64,000 nt of DNA, taken from Ianthella basta (Eukaryota; Porifera; Demospongiae; Verongiida; Ianthellidae). The notes under the pieces are model-generated. The model saw only the letters and a program-made list of their open reading frames with translations. It was not told the origin of the DNA and did not search any database. Positions 1-18,183 of this stretch are shown in pieces. Position numbers and translations under genes: made by a program. Numbering within the stretch: the first letter of the stretch is position 1; every line of letters begins with the position of its first letter. Location: assembly GCA_964019415.1 (NCBI GenBank), contig OZ025868.1:9416143-9480142 (forward strand). Direction: 5' to 3'.

Positions 1-3000
1 CTCTCCCAGATGACTCTGCTGCGGTCTTTAGTGACTGTGCTACAGTCACCTTTCACTCTGCAAGTACGTACACAAGTGGGAAACACTGTACTATGAATGC
101 TTGTGTAAATATACACTATCGGTATATAGGTACACAATATCCTGTGCATGCATGTCTTTGAATGCTAACCTTCTACACTGCAACATTGAATTATAGCTTA
201 TGTACCATACCTGGGTTGCGTTAACCTGTGCAGATGTGAGCATTCCAGAAGATTTGCCCACCTTTCGCACAATCCCCCAAGAGACTGTTGTCCTTACAGA
301 AGAGAACAGTGTTGGTGCTTTAGCATGTTCCATTCAGAGGAATGACAACAACACGGATCTAGTTGTCAAACAGAATGGCAACCTGGTTATTAGTGCACGT
401 GGCCTGTTTGCCCTTGGATTGCCACTCTTTGGTTACACTTACATTCCACAAGCAAATCTCCAGATTGACCTGGCAGATTTAGACAATCCTTCTGACTTCA
501 CCTCTGAAACATATGTTTGTTCACTGGACGGAGAGGAGACAGGGCATTCAACCACCTTTATCCGAGAAGGTAAGCCATGCAGCCCCTGAACTCCAAACTT
601 TCAGACAGGACGTTGTTGGAACATCTGTGGTACATGCAATTCTATTAAAACTGTAAATTCATACACAGCATTTTACATGAGTGATGACAATGCTAGCAAA
701 TCTTGATCACTGCTATTTGCTAATGTGTTTACAGATCCCATTGTGTTTAGCCACACTGAGGAAGTTGTGCAGGATGTGATTGTTGTTGGTGAAGAAGGAG
801 CCATTACTTTCAGCACAGCAGTTGGCTCCGATGAGCAGAGAGTGCTGAAGGATGGCATGCAGTTGGCTCTAGATGGCAGTGATGTTCCAGAAGTGCAGTA
901 CAGTATGAATATGGAGAGTGGCGTTACCACACACACTCTGACCATCCCCACTGTAACTGAAGAGCACGAAGGAATATATCAGTTTGAAGTGGAGAATAAG
1001 ACGGGCAGAGTCATTGAATACCACCGTGTGGCTGCGAAGAGTAAGCTGAAAATCTACTGTTTGTTTATTAATGTCACTCAAGAACTGATTGTTCAGCTTA
1101 ATTTACATGCAGCTGCATTTTTGACAACCAATGTATTATTTAATGTGTGAATGCATGTGGAGAGCCACTGTCATAATGCTTGTGATGTGACATTGTAACT
1201 TCTAAATACCATGAAACACACACATAACATATAATGTGTATCCTTTTATGTAGTCAAAGCAAGAAGCACAAGTGCACCTTCACAGGTGCTGGTGGCCAAG
1301 GTGACCCAGGATCTCGGCCTCACTTGCTCTGCAATGGGGAACGTTGATGACAGCCAGATTGACTTTACATGGGAGCGTGATGGCGCTACCCTTGAAACGT
1401 CATCTGAACCCCCAAGTGATGGAGTGGCCAGTCATACTTACACTTTGGGAGACGTTCGTGAAACCAACAGCGGAGACTATGTCTGCTCTCCCACAAACAG
1501 CTATGGGGGTTCCAACAGTTCTCGGTTCACCGTGCAAGTTGAGAAGTATGATCCACCCACTGGGGTGGTAGTGGACAACGAGGAAGGGAATGAGTTTGCC
1601 ATTGTAGTGAAGTGGAACCCCATTGATGTAATGGCAAGTCGCTACCCAGGTGCACATGTAGATAAATATCGAGTAGTGTTGACAGTCATCACAGCAACTG
1701 GCGAGTCTGAAATGGAACAAGATGTACCAGGGAGTGAAACGAATGCCAGCTTCAGCATCAGTTCAGCCGCTTTCAGCTATAACACTAGAGTGAAGGCCGT
1801 CACTGAGGAAGGAGATGACATTACCAACTTCAGTGCTGAGGCCTCAGCTGTAGTTAGCACAACAGTGGCTCCAGTGGCTCAAGGTATGTTTTATCATGCA
1901 TGCCATACAATTTTGAATTGAAGACCATTTATGGTTTTCAGCCAACTTGACTTGCATCTAAACAGATAGAACTGCACGATTTTATATTACAAAGATACTG
2001 CTTGAGGTAGAATAATACAATATACTTTTGCAGGACTACAAGGATGGGCAATATTCCTCATCATTTTCTTTATTCTGCTGCTGGTCCTGGGTGGCCTCCT
2101 CATCCTCTGCCTTCTGTTCTTTCTCTTGGCAAGGATAAAGTACAAAGGCCAATATAAGGCAGAGGAAAAAGGCAAGTGTTAATGGCATATCTATGGCAGT
2201 CCTGATTACCATGGTATAGCAATTGTTGTCACTAGTGCATGAAAGTTGCTTTTGTGCTTTTATGAGGAATTTTGAGTGCTTTAAGATACATAGGTATTGC
2301 TTACCCTACAGTAGTCTATGTGGAATATACGTATGCTTAAGAAATAGCTCAATGCTGACCAAGGGGTGTCTGTAGGATTTCAAGCTTGAGGGAGTGAATC
2401 CCACAGAACACCAATTCATTGTCAGTGGTGCTGATTTTAGAATTTCTTCAATGAGGGGGGGGGGGGGGGGCAAAACTGAGGTTCCGAAAAGAAGGAGGGC
2501 ATGACTATGTAGAAGGCTTGCTAGAGTTTCAAGGGGTTGGGTGACATTATAGCACTGGGGGAGGGGTAAGAGGAGGGGAAAATGCTGCCAGTTCTCTATC
2601 CCGCAAAAATTTTCCTTCCTTCTCTTGATGATGTCCGTGACACTCATAACCAACAACAATGTGAGAAGCCCAAAAGAACTCTCCGACAGACATAAGCATT
2701 AAGCTCCTCTGACACCTGACCTTTGATTCTACTTTGTATGTAGCAGCCTTCTGCCAAGAATTAAAGGAATAGTTAAGAGCTACAAGCACACATTGGAGTA
2801 AGTCATTAGGCTGCACAAAGATGACGTCATGATAGCATAATTATACGCTTTGTGGAGTGCCTTCACCTTTCACAGTGCCCACCACTGCTATGGGGTCTAT
2901 AGGGTTCGAATACCCACTTCGTCTAGCTGACAAGACCCTTTTAGTACCTCACGAGGTGCCCTCAAATGCATCACCGGGATTTAGGTGTCCACACAAAATG

Positions 3001-3236
3001 TCCTATTGGATTTAGGTAGACAATATAATCTATGTTACCACTGCTCAGACCTGTTCTTTTAAAGCTCATTGGGAATGGTTCGCCAATGGAGGCGAGTTTT
3101 CACCTGTTAGCTGGTATACTCTATCTTTGTGTTTATTGCATGGCTGCAATCTTGTATCTCCCTCCTTACCCTCTCAGAAAAGAAGGCTAGGGAAAGTGCC
3201 AAGGAGGCTGACTCTTCCTCAGAAACCAGTGTCTAA
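1..3236 (+). CDS. Gene A: Ig/FN3 type I transmembrane receptor, 5' end outside window
   Basis: Exons read 1-63 (partial), 234-569, 735-1040, 1254-1883, 2034-2171 and 3178-3236; every intron is phase 1. In order they encode the end of an Ig-like domain, an Ig-like domain with a cysteine pair (ALACS...YVCSL), an I-set-like domain without cysteines (ends GIYQFEVENK), an Ig domain (LTCSA...GDYVCSP) followed directly by FN3, then a hydrophobic helix (about 25 residues, rich in I/L/F), a basic stop-transfer (ARIKYK) and a short charged tail ending ETSV. The stop is TAA at 3234. The last intron starts with GC (AAG|GCAAGT at 2172) and its use restores the frame. Domain order and exon sizes match gene B just downstream, so the two are tandem paralogues. 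The role is probably cell-surface recognition or adhesion (inference). The signal peptide and first Ig domain should lie left of the window. Confidence 0.85.
2034..2171 (+). other. Gene A transmembrane exon with GC-AG donor
   Basis: This 138-nt exon encodes the single membrane helix (GWAIFLIIFFILLLVLGGLL and on) and the cytoplasmic stop-transfer. Its donor reads AAAAG|GCAAGT, a strong match to the GC-AG class. Joining to 3178 gives EEK-EKKARESAKEADSSSETSV-stop. The nearby GT at 2176 is a much poorer donor and would need a different junction. Confidence 0.75.
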
Positions 3237-4298
3237 GTGGAAGATTTGCAGTCGTACATAGGAACAATTGGAATAATTCAATGTATGTCGCAATGCACAC
3301 GATTAGATGTGGTTACAGCTCAGTCTCATGCTTTTATAGGCCTAACCTCTCATCTTGATTCAACTATGTATTTCAAGCATACATTACTGGCTTGTACCTG
3401 TGAAGCAACACGTACTGCTATAAATGTGAAAGCATATGACAAGAAAGAGAATTGCTCCCAACATAACTGTACTGATGAAAACGATTGTTCACTATACTCA
3501 AATGAATATAGTATGTGGGAGATCAATGTGGCTGTGCTTGGAGATAAGATGAAATGTACTGATATGTAAGCTTGACTGCTTTGTGTTGCTCTTTCCTTGC
3601 ACAGGCTGTGATTCATCGTAGGCAGATTACACCACTAACAAGAACAACAATATGTGTGTATATAGAACTCAGACTGTAAGCATGTCCATAGTACAGAAAT
3701 AGTATAATATAGGATTCCTGATTTTCTTGAATATATTAGAGTTATCTCGATCACGGCAGCATATTAGAAACAGTTTGTATTTTCACATGCACTATTCAAA
3801 GGTTTTCTAAGCGGATTTCAAGTACAGTTCTCAATTTTGATCCACACTGATATACATCAAATGCCTGTTGCATTTGAGTAGTCAGACATGCCATGCACAT
3901 CCAGCACATGTACATCGAGTTGCAAGAGTTGAAGGAACAGCTCCTGCAAAGGGGCACTGAATGGCACAAGGCCGACTGGTTTGATAGATGGTTAGTCACT
4001 GGATATTATGCCAACCGACCAACTACACCAGCAACGATGGGGAAAGCGGTCTTTAGTTGCCACTGAACATGGTTTCAGCTCCCCTATAGCTACCAGCTGA
4101 TAAGCCAGTATTGGTGTTGCTGGTGGGTTCTGTGTAATATTCTGTGAATAACAATCTTTCAAGTTGCTAGAGTTTCCAAGCTATTCTAATCCCTTTTGAG
4201 AATAATATACACAATATATATACGGCATGTCCACACACGAACAAGTGGCCAGACATTGATATATTTTGCAGGCATGAACATTCTGCTATAGCTGTAAC
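3237..4298. other. Gene A 3' flank, no gene seen
   Basis: The stretch probably contains the 3' UTR of gene A and then unique sequence. A 110-residue open frame at 3237-3569 begins at the base after the stop codon but has no recognisable domain or splice context. I see no promoter or RNA gene. Confidence 0.4.
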
Positions 4299-4358
4299 AA
4301 TTCAGCTTCTCTCCATCTTCTGCTGCTGCTAGGAAGAAGACGGAGAGAAGCTGAATTG
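4299..4358. repeat. Inverted repeat at the 5' end of a LINE fragment
   Basis: AATTCAGCTTCTCTCC on the left pairs with GGAGAGAAGCTGAATT on the right, separated by a CTG/GAAGAAG-rich loop. It sits exactly where recognisable LINE coding sequence begins, so it may mark the truncation or inversion junction of the insertion. Confidence 0.65.
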
Positions 4359-5205
4359 AATCAGGTGGAGGTGCGGTTGGAAAAGCAGGTGCTGCCCAGA
4401 AGTAGTTGTGTGAGGTGTCTAGGGGTGTGGATTGATGACAAACTTTCTTGGAAGGATCACATCTCCAGAGTGCGTCAGAAATGTTTTGGGGCACTCTCTA
4501 AGCTACGAAGATACCGGGAAGTTTTGCCTATCGCCTTAAAGAGGAAGCTCTTTCAGGCTTTTGTACTGCCTCATGTAGACTTTTGTGCAGTTGTTTGGCA
4601 AGAGTGTACCAAAGAGCTACAGACTAAAGTAGAGAGGATCCTAAACTATGGTATGCGACTGATCCTATCACAACCACCCAGGACACCTAGTGGGGAGATG
4701 AGGCGTACTCTGCATTGGATGCCCCTAGAAAGACGTAGAGTTATGTTTCGGCTTATCCTTCTACACAGATGCTTGAACAATCTGGCCCCGGCCTACCTTA
4801 CTCAATCGTTTCACAGAAATTGTTCCTTGGGCTATGCCAGGACAAGGGGCTCTGACAACCCCCACATCTTCCCTGTTAAGTCTGAGTGGGGAAGGAGATC
4901 TTTCTTTTTTAGAGCATCGCTAGACTGGTCGAATCTTCCTCCAGAGATCAGGAGTATCAAGTCTGTTCCACTTTTCAAGAATGCATTAAAATCCTATTTT
5001 ATGAATTAACCTTCAATTACAGACCATTTTTGTTAATCACAATTACATTCTATTCTTACCATCATTAGCTAGAAACACAACAGTGCTATTGCTTGTGTGT
5101 ATTGTATTGTATTGTTTTCAGGACTCCCAGGCAGACCAGCCATATGAGCTGATGGGACTATCCTGTTTCAATAAAAATAACCTAACCTATAACCTAACCT
5201 AACCT
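4332..5205 (+). mobile_element. 5'-truncated non-LTR (LINE) retrotransposon, C-terminal ORF2 fragment
   Basis: An open frame ending at 5009 encodes the typical tail of a LINE reverse transcriptase. It has CLGVWIDDKLSWKDHI just after the lost polymerase core, then LPHVDFCAVVW, LHWMPLERRRVMFRL, LNNLAPAYL and a final FKNALKSYF before the stop. About 200 aa remain, so the endonuclease and the catalytic polymerase motifs are missing. The 3' part carries AATAAA near 5169 and ends in an (AACCT)n-like tail at about 5178-5205, as CR1/L2/RTE-like elements do. This is a dead insertion in the space between receptor genes A and B. The clade assignment is uncertain. Confidence 0.85.
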
Positions 5206-5257
5206 CAGTGTGAACGTCCCGCTGGAACTAAGCGCAGAAGGGCGCATACTACAAGTA

Positions 5258-5355
5258 AGTTATTGTATGGTCAACTATGCATTGGCTTTTTATTGCACTC
5301 GCCCTCGGGACTCGAGCAATAAATACGCCAATGCATAGTTGACCATACAATAACT
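5258..5355. repeat. Foldback (MITE-like) element upstream of gene B
   Basis: Two nearly perfect arms of about 29 bp (AGTTATTGTATGGTCAACTA.../...TAGTTGACCATACAATAACT) flank a loop containing GCCCTCGGGACTCGAG. It lies about 155 bp before the gene B start codon, so it may sit in or beside the promoter. A second hairpin at 53763-53849 shares the CCCTCGGG loop motif. Confidence 0.8.
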
Positions 5356-5509
5356 ACTACTAATCGTAACCTCCATTACACATTGCGCAAAAATTCCGCA
5401 GGGGTATTTAATCCTTTTGGCCCCGAAAAATCCCCCGCTATGTATAGGTATGGTAGCAGGCATTGATCGCATACCATTCTGCCATTCAAAGTGTCACAGA
5501 CAAGACAAG

Positions 5510-12226
<6,717 letters not shown>

Positions 12227-13902
12227 ATCGGCAGTACCAACTGCACAAAGTAGAAAGGTAAGTAATGCATTCTTTACATTATTCAGCTGTAACTATAGAA
12301 CACGCATATTTACTAGCAGGCAAGTTTTCATTGTATTGGCACGTGTACAGCTAACGCATTCTGGAAATTTGACAGAAGCTGCGTGTATTGTAAATTGTTT
12401 TGTTTCGAATGGCATATTAGCAGACGTCACACTTGTAACATCTAATTAGGAATGTGCCTGATAAAATGGCTACTCCTATCTTAATGTATTAGCGTGCTTT
12501 GGTGAAACTAGCCGACAACGGTGGCAAAAACAATTGAAGGCTATGTGGTTTTAGGCTTCTTAGTCCCGATTGACTTTGCTCGACCATTTGAATGGAAAGG
12601 TATAGAGTGCATATGCTTCAAGTGAAGATCAAATCATGTCCAAATTTACCTTTTCAATACTTGAATGACTGTATGACAGCAGGACAGTATAGTGTGCTTT
12701 CTCTCTTAACACTTCCTCTCTCCCTTTCTCTCCCTACAGTCAAATTATGTACAGCAATTACTCGGCACACACTGTATAGAATGATGAGACTGTAGCAGAT
12801 ACAATGTATGTAGATCCAGTGATTTCCTTATAACAGTCTAATAGAACTTTTTTATACTTCTCTGTTGTATGTATGTGACATACATTTGTTAATTTTTAGT
12901 GACTCAGAACAATCATTTGCAGTGCTTGGTGATGTGCAGTGTACAAAGTCAATACAGAGCAGATCCTGTCCTACTATTGCCATGCAGCTGTCGCTAAAAG
13001 ATGCTGTCATTTATAGACACAGTCTTCACCTAATGTGCCCATCTGTCACCAGCATAGGCAGGTCCAGAATCTATAGTGTTAACGTTACTGTAGAACGATG
13101 AAGCTTCTGATTATCTCAGAAACATTAATTCATAAAGGTATTAACTTCAGCAATTTGCATATACATAGTATTATACATTCCTACTGGTATATACTGCATG
13201 GTTCATATATTAATCATCAGGGATACTACAATTGCATAATTGCATAGTAATGCAATACATGTACAGTAACTAAGCTTTAATATTAATGTTAGTAGAGCTT
13301 TTAGTATTTTAGCATCCATGACTGTATGAGTATGCTGAAACTGTATTGCTTTCCTTTATACTTACAAACTAATACAAAGGGGGTCTGGATCTGCATTAAC
13401 ATTAATAGCTAGCGGATTGATAACCTATAAAGGGAATATTTGCAGCGTCAATTGCAACTGCGCAAGTCATCCATGCAGAGAGAAAGCATACAACGTGGTG
13501 CACAGCTTTGTCGATGATGATTCGTTGCATGCAGGACTGGGGGATGTTGACTATACACATTATGCAAGTAGCTGTGTGTGTGTGTGGCGGGGGGGGGGGG
13601 GGGGGGAGGGATTTACCGATAACAATCTGCATGAGTCATATATAGTAATCTTTGTACAGTGTGCTTCAGGCATTGCTGTGAACATGTGGGTGTTTAGATG
13701 GATATGTGATGTGTGGCGTGACTACTATGACAGTGTACACTGTCACGTCAAAACAAGCTAGCAACTATTGAACAATCAATAATACAGTTAGATACAAGAA
13801 CACTCCCTCAGACCAATTACCCCTGCTAATGAAATACTTCATGCTGGTGCTGTAGTGAGGCTCTGCAGTAGAACACAATATAGGGGAATCGACTGTCGGA
13901 AG
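12227..13902. other. Gene B 3' flank and intergenic space
   Basis: Probably holds the gene B 3' UTR, including a possible UTR intron from 12259 to an acceptor TCCCTACAG near 12739. A poly-G run lies near 13588-13605. I see no supported coding exon. The sequence before the first TspO-like gene lacks the TATA and palindrome arrangement found before the other two copies. Confidence 0.4.
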
Positions 13903-14853
13903 ATGGCGAAGATAGGCAAGCGACTGCTCTTCAGAGTGGCCGAAATCCTGAGCCTCGCATTCTCCACGGTTACCTTCCTTGCTACCATTATCATCAACAT
14001 CTTGGCAGATCAAACACCGGCGGCAGGATTTCAAACAGTGACTGCCAATGTTTCCGACCAATTCTTCGTGGATATCACGCCCGACGGCTGGGCCTTCTCC
14101 ATTTGGGGATTCATCTACACCTGGCAGGCACTTTGGCATGTCTACGGCTGGAGTTTCGTATTTCGCCCGAAGGCAAAGCGAAGCATCTCCTTGATAACCT
14201 ACTGGTTGTTTGGGGCCAGCAGCTTGTGCAACATTACTTGGGTCTACCTGTGGGGAAACTACCAGGTGGTCGCTGCTCTGCCCTTCCTCATGCTCAACCC
14301 CATATCGCTAATTTTATCGCTATCCTTTACAGCGTACCGCACCTACAAGGTGACCTCTGACTTCCAGAAGAACCACTGGACCAAGGCTGACCTCTGGGCC
14401 ACACGCATCCTAGTGCATAATGGCATCGCCTTCTATGCCACGTGGGTCTCCATTGCCTGGCTGCTCAATGTGGCAATCGTCGGCCACTACTTTGGATCCA
14501 TGTCCCTCACTGATGCTGGAACCCTCTCACTCAGTCTGCTACTGGTGGAAGTCCTGGTATGGTTCTTCCTAGACATTGTCCTGTTGGACAGGTTCACTCG
14601 TTACATCCAGAGTGTCTACATTGTGGTGTTCGTGGCTACAACAGCTATTGTCACTAAGCACTGGGGCAGGGCGAACGAAGAGCCACGTAACCAGCAGTTT
14701 GCACTGGCACTTGTGCTGTTTGTGGGGCTTTTGCAAGTTGCCAAAATTGTCTTCACCATTATATTCGCTTTCATCAGGAAGATCAAGTTTCCAAAAGGCA
14801 ATGACCAAGCGGAAGCTCCACTCACCTCTGAGAAGGCTGAGGCTCAGCTTTAG
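13903..14853 (+). CDS. TspO/MBR-like multipass membrane protein, copy 1
   Basis: Intronless, 316 aa. I start at MAKIGKRLLF rather than the in-frame ATG 48 nt upstream because both paralogues begin at this point (MVKHGNSLL, MAKYGNSLL). The protein is strongly hydrophobic with about eight spans (roughly residues 13-34, 62-84, 97-118, 124-146, 172-192, 207-228, 238-254 and 266-292). The signature is ITPDGWAFSIWGFIYTWQ..., a tryptophan-rich motif typical of TspO/MBR-related, 'tryptophan-rich sensory protein'-like families, although the protein is about twice the length of classical TspO. An asparagine of NVS (residues 49-51) could be glycosylated. The ligand and cell location are unknown; TspO proteins bind porphyrins and sterols, which is not shown here. 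It is the most diverged of the three copies at both ends but shares identical nucleotide stretches with copy 2. Confidence 0.7.
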   Translation: MAKIGKRLLFRVAEILSLAFSTVTFLATIIINILADQTPAAGFQTVTANVSDQFFVDITPDGWAFSIWGFIYTWQALWHVYGWSFVFRPKAKRSISLITYWLFGASSLCNITWVYLWGNYQVVAALPFLMLNPISLILSLSFTAYRTYKVTSDFQKNHWTKADLWATRILVHNGIAFYATWVSIAWLLNVAIVGHYFGSMSLTDAGTLSLSLLLVEVLVWFFLDIVLLDRFTRYIQSVYIVVFVATTAIVTKHWGRANEEPRNQQFALALVLFVGLLQVAKIVFTIIFAFIRKIKFPKGNDQAEAPLTSEKAEAQL

Positions 14854-15393
14854 CTACACCTTTGTACAACCCGAAGTAGTGGCACTCTTCATTATGTGAC
14901 TGATAGCCAAATAGCTATGTATTGGAGTGCATCAGCATTGTGTAGTATGTGATTGTAGTGTGCTATTGTTATACAGTTAGCTAGCTATAACTGTAGCAAA
15001 TCATTATCTTTATACAGAAGCGATAGCTATGTTTTGTATCACATTCCGGGATCACTGTTGACTGGCCATGCATGTACCATAGGCATTATGTTGTCAGCTA
15101 GCCACAATGAGATGCATCCTGACTCATGATCATGCAGAGTCATAGCTAGCTATGTGATCTGCATGGCACACATCATGTAGCTATAGCTACTCCTGGCTGT
15201 GAGCACGCAACCGTTTAGACAGAAACCTGGTGTGTACAGTTTGTACGTAGCAAGATCGTGACAACGTGCACAATTACATCAGCAACTCAGACTGCTGTTA
15301 CCTCACGTTATGTAACCGACATTCCACGCTGGGTGAAGTTACCACTGGTGGTTGCATAATCCAGCGCAAGATCTTGCACTTGTAGCGTGAGTA
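14854..15393. other. Intergenic space between TspO-like copies 1 and 2
   Basis: Contains the 3' flank of copy 1 with many AGCTAGCTA runs, then the start of the copy 2 promoter block from about 15345. No coding sequence is seen. Confidence 0.5.
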
Positions 15394-15450
15394 TTACGTT
15401 AATTAACGTAACACCTCGTGACGGTGCATGCTATATATAAAGAGGTTCTG
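15345..15450 (+). promoter_or_regulatory. Promoter of TspO-like copy 2: palindrome plus TATA box
   Basis: A perfect 18-bp palindrome TTACGTTAATTAACGTAA (15394-15411) precedes ACACCTCGTGACGG and a TATA box TATATATAAAG (15432-15442), about 60 bp before the ATG. The same order and spacing recur before copy 3 at 26935-27010. Conservation between copies supports a core promoter; the factor binding the palindrome is unknown. Confidence 0.7.
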
Positions 15451-15493
15451 CAGCTGTAGCCTATACAGATCGAAGGCAAACGATTGACGGACT

Positions 15494-16429
15494 ATGGTGA
15501 AACACGGCAACAGCTTGCTCTGCAGAGTTGCAGAAATCCTGAGCCTCGCATTCTCCACGCTAGTCTACCTCGCTACCATAATTATCAACGCCTTGGCTGC
15601 TCAAACAACGGCGGGATTTCAAACACGGACTGCCAATGTTTCCGACCAATTCTTCCTTGATATCACGCCCGACGGCTGGGCCTTCACCATTTGGGGATTC
15701 ATCTACACCTGGCAGGCACTTTGGCATGTCTACGGATGGAGTTTCGTATTTCGCCCGAAGGCAAAGCGAAGCATCTCCTTGATAACCTACTGGTTGTTTG
15801 GGGCCAGCAACTTCTGCAACATCGCTTGGATCTACCTGTGGGGAAACTACCAGGTGGTGGCAGCCCTACCAATGATCATGCTAATCCCAATAGGGCTCAT
15901 TCTGTCAGTATCTTTTACTGCGTACCGCACCTACAAGGTGACCTCTGACTTCCAGAAGAACCACTGGACCAAGGCTGACCTCTGGGCCACACGCATCCTA
16001 GTGCATAATGGCATCGCCTTCTATGCCACGTGGGTCTCCATTGCCTGGCTGCTCAATGTGGCAATCGTCGGCCACTACTTTGGATCCATGTCCCTCACTG
16101 ATGCTGGAACCCTCTCACTCAGTCTGCTACTGGTGGAAATTCTGGTATGGTTCTTCTTAGACATTGTCCTGTTGGACAGGTTCACTCGTTACATCCAGAG
16201 TGTCTACATTGTGGTGTTCGTGGCTACAACAGCTATTGTCACTGAGCACTGGGGCAGGGCGAACGAAGAGCCACGTAACCATCAGTTTGCACTGGCACTT
16301 GTGCTGTTTGTGGGGCTTTTGCAAGTTGCCAAAATTGTCTTCACCATTGTATTCATTTTTGTCAGGAAGATCAAGTTTCCAATAGCAAAAGACCCAGAAA
16401 AAGATCCGCTTTCCTCTGACAAGGCCTAG
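15494..16429 (+). CDS. TspO/MBR-like multipass membrane protein, copy 2
   Basis: Intronless, 311 aa, starting MVKHGNSLLCRVAEILSLAF. It has the same eight-span layout and GWAFTIWGFIYTWQ motif as copy 1 and a tail rich in K, D and E ending SSDKA. From about 15930 to 16138 the DNA appears identical to copy 1, including third codon positions, while the preceding 60 nt differ at many silent sites. It is closest overall to copy 3. It is convergent with the broken GALNS copy L, whose last exon begins 1.2 kb downstream. The TATA box lies about 60 bp upstream. Function is inferred only at the level of an integral membrane protein. Confidence 0.7.
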   Translation: MVKHGNSLLCRVAEILSLAFSTLVYLATIIINALAAQTTAGFQTRTANVSDQFFLDITPDGWAFTIWGFIYTWQALWHVYGWSFVFRPKAKRSISLITYWLFGASNFCNIAWIYLWGNYQVVAALPMIMLIPIGLILSVSFTAYRTYKVTSDFQKNHWTKADLWATRILVHNGIAFYATWVSIAWLLNVAIVGHYFGSMSLTDAGTLSLSLLLVEILVWFFLDIVLLDRFTRYIQSVYIVVFVATTAIVTEHWGRANEEPRNHQFALALVLFVGLLQVAKIVFTIVFIFVRKIKFPIAKDPEKDPLSSDKA

Positions 16430-17671
16430 GCTCAACCATGCACCCCTTTAGAGCTGTAAGCAGTGGTGCTTTTCAGACAGCATGTAACTTGTAGCTGATC
16501 ATTGGAGTGAGAATGAGTAGTGTGACAGTGTGTACGTATTGCAACTTGCGATAATTGTGCATTAAGCTACCTAATTGTTTGCTATTCAAGTTCATTATGC
16601 AGTTATTTGCTCAATCACAATTTATTATCATTACAGCAATAGTTGTTTATATTGTGTCATGTGCAGAGGAGACCGGACTATATGTATAGCCAGCCATCAG
16701 TTAAATGCTTTCTGAAAAGTCTGTTGGCAGTTCAACTCCATACTCTGAGAGTCGGGAAATGACCACTGCATGGTGCTAGCATGTGCACATGGTCATTTGG
16801 AGCTTTAGACGATTTCTTCTAATATAACTGGACACCACATTCTGCGTGCTGCCCATTTCCCATCCCAGTTCCTTCCTGTTGTTAATTGTCCTATTATATA
16901 GTAACCACATGACCCATAATTGCTACATATATACGTACATGAAATGGAACTCTCAGTTGGCATGCCATTGTAATGATTAAATTGTTCCTTCAATTTTCAC
17001 CCAAAATAAATCATAATAAATATTATATTGTTATGATATCGGTCCCAATGCACACATGAGATTCACAATTCAATGCACACTTCAGACCAACACAAGGGGG
17101 ACTGATCACACAAAGAAATGGGCTCCTTATAAACACATGACTTTACTTGTTGTGATGGTGTACAAAGGGGTCTACAGAGGGTCAGTTCGAATTCATATTG
17201 GTGGTGTGAGGAAACAGGCAAGAGTCAACAAATCAAATGTCAGAGCCTACAGGTGAGATGGTTGGTGCAAACATAAAGTTACAACACAACAATATATTCT
17301 GCCATGCTTCGGCCATCGGTAATGACACTGTAGCCATCAGAGCATACATGTAACTATATAGGCCATAGGCTAGTGGTGTGTGCTGTGATGGAGGCCACAG
17401 CATTATGCATTTATGTATAATATTAAATGGCTTGGGTTGCAATAATTGAATAATATATATCATGCATGCAATGTATAGCTGGTAAGTAATGACTACATAC
17501 ATATCTATAAACTGGAAATGATATATATCATTATACAAAACATTGCTTGATGTGAGCACAAAACTCATGTACAAAAGGATGCGTAAGCAGTAAAGAGCAT
17601 TAAGTACAGATGCAATTATGCAGGTTATACAATTATAGTGAGTTTCAACATGTCTCAGTCAATTACAATGA
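16430..17671. repeat. Left member of segmental duplication: spacer between TspO-like and GALNS genes
   Basis: The spacer repeats at 27991-29219 with small changes, including the run CTCAACCATGCACC after the stop codon, the CAATTTATTAT...ACAGCAATAG block and the CCATAGGCTAGTGGTGTGTG block. No gene is seen. It links the TspO-like gene and the sulfatase as one duplicated unit. Confidence 0.85.
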
Positions 17672-17789
17672 CTAGTGTGGCCATGTGCATAGCTTTCTGT
17701 CTCCTTTTGGGACTGGCAAGCAATCTTTAAGGAGATCACAGCCTTGTGGAGCCCAGTTCTATGACACACAATAGATTAATTTGTAGGAA

Positions 17790-18183
<394 letters not shown>

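Noticed and set aside
2895..2925. GGGTTCGAATACCC resembling a tRNA T-loop / B box
   Set aside because: No A box, acceptor stem or anticodon arm can be placed upstream, so a tRNA or tRNA-derived SINE is not supported.
3237..3569. 110-residue open frame after gene A
   Set aside because: It starts at the base after the stop codon, has no domain, and composition resembles UTR; no splice support.
5417..5509. Upstream ATG in frame with gene B
   Set aside because: Using it would bury the clear signal peptide at 5510 behind 31 residues; the later ATG is the better start.
13855..13902. Upstream ATG in frame with TspO-like copy 1
   Set aside because: Both paralogues start at the position equal to 13903, and the extra 16 residues have no counterpart.
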